From CAZDDY01 sp964504455 (GTDB taxonomy: Bacteria; Patescibacteriota; Minisyncoccia; Phycocordibacterales; UBA9973), in the NCBI GenBank assembly GCA_964504455.1, contig CAZDDY010000022.1, positions 1-8,919 of the forward strand: a stretch of 8,919 bases of DNA. Reading direction: 5' to 3'. The notes under the pieces were generated by a model. That model saw only the letters and a program-made list of their open reading frames with translations, was not told the DNA's origin and did not search any database. The first letter of the stretch is position 1; each line of letters starts with the position of its first letter. The translations under genes and the position numbers were made by a program. This document shows, piece by piece, positions 5,179-8,919 of this stretch.

Positions 5179-6333
5179 TTAATATTCCAAATTCCCGTTC
5201 GCTTTTAGTGGGCGGGGTTTTTTATTTCGCGTATATCTTAAAAAACCGGCCAAAGCTATCATAAGCGCGTTATCTCCAGTCAGCCCTTTTCCAGGCCAAA
5301 GGATTTTGTACTTATTTTTTTTAGCGTCAATATTGAATTGAGTTTGCAAGTACCTGTTTGCAGATACACCTCCACCAATAACAAGTGTTGAAATAGCATA
5401 TTTCTGTAGAGCCTTTCTCGTTTTTGCAATTAAAACTTCAGTACATGCATTTTCGAATTCTCGTGCTAATGCTTCTTTGTCTGTTTCAGTTTTTATTTTT
5501 TTGTCTCTTACTGTGTACAAAACGGCAGTTTTAAGTCCAGAAAAAGAAAAATCAAAATCCTTGGTTCCAATCATTGGTCGAGGCAGAGTATATAGCTGTG
5601 GGGTATTTTTTTCTCGTGCCTGTAAAGCAAGTCGTGATATTTCTGGCCCACCGGGATATGGAAGCGAGAGAGTTCGAGCAACTTTGTCGAAAGCTTCGCC
5701 CACCGCGTCATCTCTTGTTTGTCCAAGTATTTTATATTTTCCAATATCTGTAACCAAAACAAGTTCAGTGTGTCCTCCTGAAATAAGAAGTGAAAGTACG
5801 GGAAACTGTATGTGTGGCAGTGTAAATGTTTTTTTACCTGATGAAAAAGAAGAAGCAATGTGCCCCTCCATGTGATTAACTCCATACACCGGAACTCCCC
5901 AGGCAAAAGAAAGAGCTTGAGCAAAGTTGATCCCTACCCAAAGCGCTGGTTCAAGTCCAGGGCCAGTCGTAACCGTTATGAGGTCAATTTTCGGAGGAGT
6001 AATTTTTTCAAGGAATGTTGGGAGAGTTTCCTTTAGGCTATGTTCTCGTTCTAAAATTTTTTCAAGCTTCTTTTTGTTTACTGCTTTTGGTTTTTTAAAC
6101 TCTTTGTATATTTTTGATTTTTTCAACACAAGAGTAAGAAGGGGAATAAGTGCTTGTGCATGTTCTCGCTTTGCAAGATTAGGAAAAATACCTCCATATG
6201 TAGCATGAAGTGCAACTTGTGAGCTTGTCTCGTGGGCGCGTACTAGAAAAGTGGTTGATTTCTTTGTCTCTTTTGCAACGAGAAAGGCAACAGAAGTTTC
6301 ATCAGCACTTGTTTCTATAGATAAAATATTCAT
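5179..6333 (-). CDS. tsaD: tRNA N6-threonylcarbamoyladenosine transferase subunit TsaD
   Basis: TsaD (Kae1/YgjD family, ASKHA fold) moves the threonylcarbamoyl group from threonylcarbamoyl-AMP to A37 of tRNAs reading ANN codons, working with TsaB and TsaE. Signatures in order: IETSADET near the start (usually IETSCDET; the Cys is Ala10 here), GGIFPNLAKREH, the metal-binding NHMEGH with H154 and H158, SGGHTEL at 185-191, GEAFDK, FSFSGLKTAV, VIGGGVSANRYL, and LTGDNALMIA with D354. The length is 384, against about 337 in E. coli. The difference is a lysine-rich insert at about residues 75-112 ahead of the strand leading to GPGLEPALWVG. The ATG at 6333 follows the murA stop by one base (TAG-T-ATG), so it is translated from the murA message. 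No separate promoter or Shine-Dalgarno is seen. Its last codons double as the terminator of the opposing gene. Confidence 0.96.
   Translation of the reverse strand: MNILSIETSADETSVAFLVAKETKKSTTFLVRAHETSSQVALHATYGGIFPNLAKREHAQALIPLLTLVLKKSKIYKEFKKPKAVNKKKLEKILEREHSLKETLPTFLEKITPPKIDLITVTTGPGLEPALWVGINFAQALSFAWGVPVYGVNHMEGHIASSFSSGKKTFTLPHIQFPVLSLLISGGHTELVLVTDIGKYKILGQTRDDAVGEAFDKVARTLSLPYPGGPEISRLALQAREKNTPQLYTLPRPMIGTKDFDFSFSGLKTAVLYTVRDKKIKTETDKEALAREFENACTEVLIAKTRKALQKYAISTLVIGGGVSANRYLQTQFNIDAKKNKYKILWPGKGLTGDNALMIALAGFLRYTRNKKPRPLKANGNLEY
5194..5223 (+). terminator. Plus-strand terminator embedded in the 3' end of tsaD
   Basis: CCCGTTCGCT (5194-5203) and AGTGGGCGGG (5207-5216) pair over 10 positions with loop TTT, then G and six T residues (5218-5223). 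Three of the pairs are G-U wobbles, which exist only in the plus-strand RNA. The minus-strand RNA would have A-C mismatches there and no T run after the stem. It therefore ends the 132-residue gene without stopping tsaD transcription, while encoding the TsaD C-terminal residues around PRPLKANG. Confidence 0.7.
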
Positions 6334-6334
6334 A

Positions 6335-7849
6335 CTACATGCTTCTTATTACTTCAATTTTTGCACCGAGCTTGTTTAGCCTTTCAGCGATTTCTGCATA
6401 TCCTCGTTGGATAGAGTATACATTTCTAAGTGTTGATATTCCTTCTGCTCCAAGCATGGCAATAAGAATAATAGCAGAAGGTCTAAGTGCAGGAGGACAG
6501 ACAATTTGTGCTGCGCGAAGTTTTGTTGGACCCTCAACCAATGCCCGGTGTGGATCTAAAAGAGTGATCTTTGCACCCATTCTATTGAGTTCTGTGAAAT
6601 AAATGGCTCTATTCTCCCATGTCCAATCGTGTATCAGTGTATTTCCAGAAGCTTTAGTTGCGATTGGGACGAAAAATGGCAGATTATCATTTTGCAATCC
6701 TGGAAAAGGTTGGGTGTGAAGCTTTTCTGGAAGAGCAGTGAGTTTTGAAGGATATACTGTGATATCGACAAGCTCTGTTCTTTCGTTTTTTGAAAAATAT
6801 TTCTTACTTTGTGTGTATTTTAAGCCCATCATTTTTAATTTTTCGAGCTCAAGTTCCACAAAGTTAATAGAAACTTTTTTTAAAGTGATAGTTGAATCAG
6901 TCATTATCGCCGCAGAGATAAAGAACATTGTTTCAATAGGGTCTTCGCTGTTGTAATGCTCTATATTTTTGTGAATGTCTTTAACTCCATGGACGACAAG
7001 AGTGGTCGTACCAATCCCTTCGATTTTCACACCCATCTTTTCAAGTAAAAAACAGACATCCTGTACTTGATAATTTGGTGGCGCAAATTTTATGACGGAA
7101 ATTCCAGGAATTTTCGCGGCCGCTAAAAGTACATTAATCGCGCCAGTATCACTTGATTCATACAGCACAAATTCCGCAGGCTTCAGTTTCTTTGCTTCTA
7201 TTTCATAGAAAGTGTCTTTGGTTGTGATTTTTACTCCAAATTTTTCTAGTCCATGTCTGTGTGCTGAGATTGTTCTTTCTCCCATTTTACATCCACCTGA
7301 GTGGGGGAGTTTAAATGCTTGGCCAAAATGGATAAGTGATCCAATGAAAGTAAATGAGCGAGTTTTTGCTGTAGCTTCGTTGTCGATAGTTGCAAATGAA
7401 AGTTTCTTCGGTGGATGAATTTCAAGGCTGTCATTTCCGATCCACCGCACCGTCACACCGAGACTTTCCATTATTTCAATATATCTATAGACTTCCTCGA
7501 TTTTCGGTATGTTGTGAAGGATTGTTTTTCCAGTATTTAAAAGGGAAGCACACAGCATATTAACCGCTCCATTCTTTGATCCATTCATTGTGATAGACCC
7601 TTTCAATTTTCTGCCACCGGTGATTTTAAAATCAATTGATTCTGGAATACCAAGAATTTTTCTCTCCAATACATGACTTATTTTTGAGAGTTGGTCGAGG
7701 GTCAAATTTTGCTTTCCATTTTCTATTCGGGCAATAGCACTCTGTGCAGTATCAAGCGCCTTTGCAAAGGCAGCTTGTGTCATCCCTTTTTCTTCTCTGA
7801 GTTTCTTAATAAAAAAACCTATTTTTGCTTGTTCACTTGTTTTTGCCAT
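6335..7849 (-). CDS. murA: UDP-N-acetylglucosamine 1-carboxyvinyltransferase (MurA) with N-terminal XRE-type HTH domain
   Basis: A 504-residue fusion. Residues 10-65 form an XRE/HTH_3 (lambda-repressor-like) DNA-binding domain: KKLREEKGMTQAAFAKAL, then recognition helix AQSAIARIENGK. Residues 71-504 are a full EPSP-synthase-fold MurA (434 against 419 in E. coli), which transfers enolpyruvate from PEP to UDP-GlcNAc, the first committed step of peptidoglycan synthesis. Counterparts of the E. coli active site are visible: K92-N93 (K22-N23), R164 (R91), C187 in GGCKMG (C115, the fosfomycin target), R192 (R120), R414 in ENR (R331), R456 (R371) and R482 in RGY (R397). The usual FPTD is replaced by FPGLQND, but D388 keeps the 26-residue spacing to ENR and so fits D305. 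The ATG at 7849 lies 6 bases after an extended -10, so the HTH is part of the product. It leads tsaD and is divergent from murB. HTH function is inferred. Confidence 0.93.
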   Translation of the reverse strand: MAKTSEQAKIGFFIKKLREEKGMTQAAFAKALDTAQSAIARIENGKQNLTLDQLSKISHVLERKILGIPESIDFKITGGRKLKGSITMNGSKNGAVNMLCASLLNTGKTILHNIPKIEEVYRYIEIMESLGVTVRWIGNDSLEIHPPKKLSFATIDNEATAKTRSFTFIGSLIHFGQAFKLPHSGGCKMGERTISAHRHGLEKFGVKITTKDTFYEIEAKKLKPAEFVLYESSDTGAINVLLAAAKIPGISVIKFAPPNYQVQDVCFLLEKMGVKIEGIGTTTLVVHGVKDIHKNIEHYNSEDPIETMFFISAAIMTDSTITLKKVSINFVELELEKLKMMGLKYTQSKKYFSKNERTELVDITVYPSKLTALPEKLHTQPFPGLQNDNLPFFVPIATKASGNTLIHDWTWENRAIYFTELNRMGAKITLLDPHRALVEGPTKLRAAQIVCPPALRPSAIILIAMLGAEGISTLRNVYSIQRGYAEIAERLNKLGAKIEVIRSM

Positions 7850-7865
7850 GAAAGAAGTATATCAT
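7837..7865 (+). promoter_or_regulatory. Candidate murB promoter inside the murA start region
   Basis: TTGTTT (7837-7842), within the first codons of murA on the other strand, and TATCAT (7860-7865) are spaced by 17 bases and form a plausible sigma-70-type promoter. The -10 ends 7 bases before the murB ATG at 7873, again predicting a leaderless message. The -10 lies in the 16-bp palindrome, so a bound repressor would block it. The alternative TGA-TATGAT (7869-7877) overlaps the start codon and would start transcription too late. Confidence 0.45.
7856..7864 (-). promoter_or_regulatory. Extended -10 promoter of the murA-tsaD unit (predicted leaderless)
   Basis: On the minus strand TGA-TATACT (7864 to 7856) is an extended -10, followed by TCTTTC and then the murA ATG at 7849. 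The 6-base gap is the same as for valS and the 100-residue protein. Six of the nine bases lie inside the palindrome at 7859-7874. Confidence 0.6.
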
Positions 7866-7874
7866 ATATGATAT
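7859..7874. promoter_or_regulatory. Perfect 16-bp palindrome, putative operator between murA and murB
   Basis: ATATCATATATGATAT equals its own reverse complement. It lies in the 23-bp gap between the divergent murA and murB genes, covers parts of both candidate -10 elements, and reaches into the murB ATG (7873-7875). Length and symmetry fit a dimeric helix-turn-helix protein, and the neighbouring MurA carries just such a domain. The AT-rich sequence makes a chance palindrome more likely than usual, and no second copy was noticed in the window. Confidence 0.55.
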
Positions 7875-8889
7875 GATTGTACAGGAAGATATACCACTGA
7901 AAAAATACACCACGTTCCGAATGGGGCCTGTTGCGCGCTATTTTATTGAAATAGAAAAAGAAGAGGAAATACCAGAGGCGGTACTATTTGCCAAAGGCAA
8001 AAACGTGGATTTCTATGTTTTAGGCGGAGGATCAAACACTATTTATACAAAAGATGATTTCCTTGATGCGTGTATTATAAAAATAAACATTCCTGGCATT
8101 GTCATTACACACGAAAGCGATGGAGAAGCTGTGCTTCGTATTGGTGCAGGGGAAGAATGGGATAGTGTTGTTGCCTTTTCTGTTGAGAGAGGATTTTCAG
8201 GGATAGAAGCAATGTCGGCAATCCCTGGATCTGCTGGTGGAACACCAATCCAAAATGTTGGAGCATACGGCCAGGAAATCAAAGATACTTTGTATGCAGT
8301 AGATGTGTATGACCTTGAAGAAAAAAACTTTAAAACACTTTCAAATAGTGAGTGCGAATTTGCTTACAGAGATAGTATTTTCAAAAAAAAGAAAAGATAT
8401 ATTGTTCTAAGTATTATTTTAAAATTATCAAAAAAAGCCCCAAAGGTTCCAGAGTATCCGGGTGTTAAGGCATATTTTGAAAAAAAACGTATAGAAGCTC
8501 CATCAATGCTTGAGATACGCGAGGCCATAATTGAAATTAGGAAAAATAAACTTCCTGACCCAAAGGAAATTGCATCAGTTGGCTCATTTTTTAAAAATCC
8601 GATTGTGTCGAAAGAGATAGCAGAAAAACTGAAGCAGGAGTTTGAAAAACCTGTGATTTTTGAAGTGGGTGAGGGAAGATATAAAATTGGTGCAGGTTGG
8701 CTTATCGACACACTTGGTCTCAAAGGAAAAAATTTTGGAAATCTTTCTTTATATGAACACAATGCACTTGTGATTGTAAACAATGGCAGTGCGACATATC
8801 ACGAACTTTTTGAACTTGTAGAAGAGATACAAAAAAAAGTAGAAGAGCGGTTTGGTATTGATATTGAGCCAGAGCCAATTTTTATTTAG
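7873..8889 (+). CDS. murB: UDP-N-acetylenolpyruvoylglucosamine reductase (MurB, type I)
   Basis: A 338-residue FAD enzyme that uses NADPH to reduce the MurA product to UDP-MurNAc, the second step of peptidoglycan precursor synthesis in the cytoplasm. The N terminus QEDIPLKKYTTFRMGP is typical. The FAD-binding GGGSN is at 51-55, and PGSAGGTPIQNVGAYGQE at 118-135 forms the second flavin-binding stretch. Y165-R166 in FAYRDSIF match the substrate-binding YR of type I enzymes. S238 in GSFFKNP is the proton donor to the flavin-reduced intermediate, and E334 in the C-terminal EPEPIF is the catalytic glutamate. The segment between YRDSIF and GSFFKNP shows it is type I, of E. coli length. The ATG at 7873 is required to keep the conserved N terminus, although it overlaps the palindrome. 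The gene is divergent from murA, which makes its substrate; 30 bases follow it, with no terminator visible. Confidence 0.96.
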   Translation: MIVQEDIPLKKYTTFRMGPVARYFIEIEKEEEIPEAVLFAKGKNVDFYVLGGGSNTIYTKDDFLDACIIKINIPGIVITHESDGEAVLRIGAGEEWDSVVAFSVERGFSGIEAMSAIPGSAGGTPIQNVGAYGQEIKDTLYAVDVYDLEEKNFKTLSNSECEFAYRDSIFKKKKRYIVLSIILKLSKKAPKVPEYPGVKAYFEKKRIEAPSMLEIREAIIEIRKNKLPDPKEIASVGSFFKNPIVSKEIAEKLKQEFEKPVIFEVGEGRYKIGAGWLIDTLGLKGKNFGNLSLYEHNALVIVNNGSATYHELFELVEEIQKKVEERFGIDIEPEPIFI

Positions 8890-8919
8890 AAATATATTCT
8901 AGTGCGCGATAGAGGATTC

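Noticed and set aside
5477..5875. Open frame of 132 codons on the plus strand inside tsaD
   Set aside because: It is antisense to conserved TsaD motifs; the Ser/Val/Pro-rich translation is typical of a reverse-strand shadow.
8364..8783. Open frame of 139 codons on the minus strand inside murB
   Set aside because: The opposite strand encodes the conserved MurB catalytic region; the Phe/Ser-rich translation looks like a shadow frame.
8882..8919. Possible C-terminal end of a convergent minus-strand gene (frame reading ILYRALEYISK, then TAA at 8884-8882)
   Set aside because: Only 11 codons are visible and all three minus frames hit a stop nearby, so a gene cannot be told from chance. The sequence to the right would decide.
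1..8919. Alternative genetic code (TGA reassigned, as in some CPR lineages)
   Set aside because: No TGA stop is used among nine genes, but the conserved proteins read through full length without internal TGA, so the standard code suffices. The lack of TGA stops is probably small-sample bias.
1..8919. Mobile elements, CRISPR arrays, toxin-antitoxin pairs or phage genes
   Set aside because: None is visible: no transposase or integrase motifs, no spaced direct repeats, no long terminal inverted repeats. The only HTH belongs to the MurA fusion.

Overview
The window looks like a piece of a Patescibacteria (CPR) chromosome, most likely of the Parcubacteria/Paceibacteria group. This rests on the low-GC sequence, short genes packed with almost no spacing, hardly any Shine-Dalgarno sequences, tRNA genes without an encoded CCA end, a valyl-tRNA synthetase without the usual C-terminal coiled coil, a TsaD with a lysine-rich insert, and small proteins of a type I associate with this group. 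The lineage is inferred from protein style, not from a marker-gene comparison. The complete reading frames need no recoding of TGA. The nine visible stop codons are six TAA, three TAG and no TGA.

Layout. Bases 1-285 (-) hold the start of an EamA/DMT-type transporter that runs off the left edge. Divergent from it at 381-632 (+) is a small CxxC glutaredoxin, ended by a hairpin that touches a tRNA-Arg(CCT) gene (699-770). Next come a 100-residue single-span membrane protein (808-1110) and tRNA-Phe(GAA) (1112-1184). A perfect 18-bp hairpin (1188-1227) closes this block and also the minus-strand block facing it. That block, read right to left from 4673, is valS, a PrsW-type membrane protease and an Hsp20 small heat-shock protein; valS and the protease share one base (TAATG). 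Divergent from valS is an unrecognised 132-residue protein (4772-5170). It converges on a second minus-strand unit, murA then tsaD, with one base between them. The right end is murB (7873-8889, +), divergent from murA.

Main point. MurA here carries an N-terminal XRE/lambda-repressor-like helix-turn-helix ahead of an apparently intact catalytic domain (Lys92, Cys187, Asp388, Arg414, Arg456 and Arg482 sit where the known active-site residues should be). The 23-bp gap between murA and murB contains a perfect 16-bp palindrome overlapping the candidate promoters of both genes and the murB start codon. The arrangement suggests that the MurA fusion binds its own control region and co-regulates MurA and MurB, the two enzymes that make UDP-MurNAc from UDP-GlcNAc, and with them tsaD. 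This is inference from architecture.

A second theme is transcription start. Extended -10 elements (TGn-TAnAnT) stand exactly 6 bases before the ATG of the 100-residue protein, valS and murA, and 9 bases before the ATG of the transporter. This predicts leaderless or nearly leaderless mRNAs. No mobile element, CRISPR array, integrase or phage gene is visible. No gap between genes exceeds about 100 bases.
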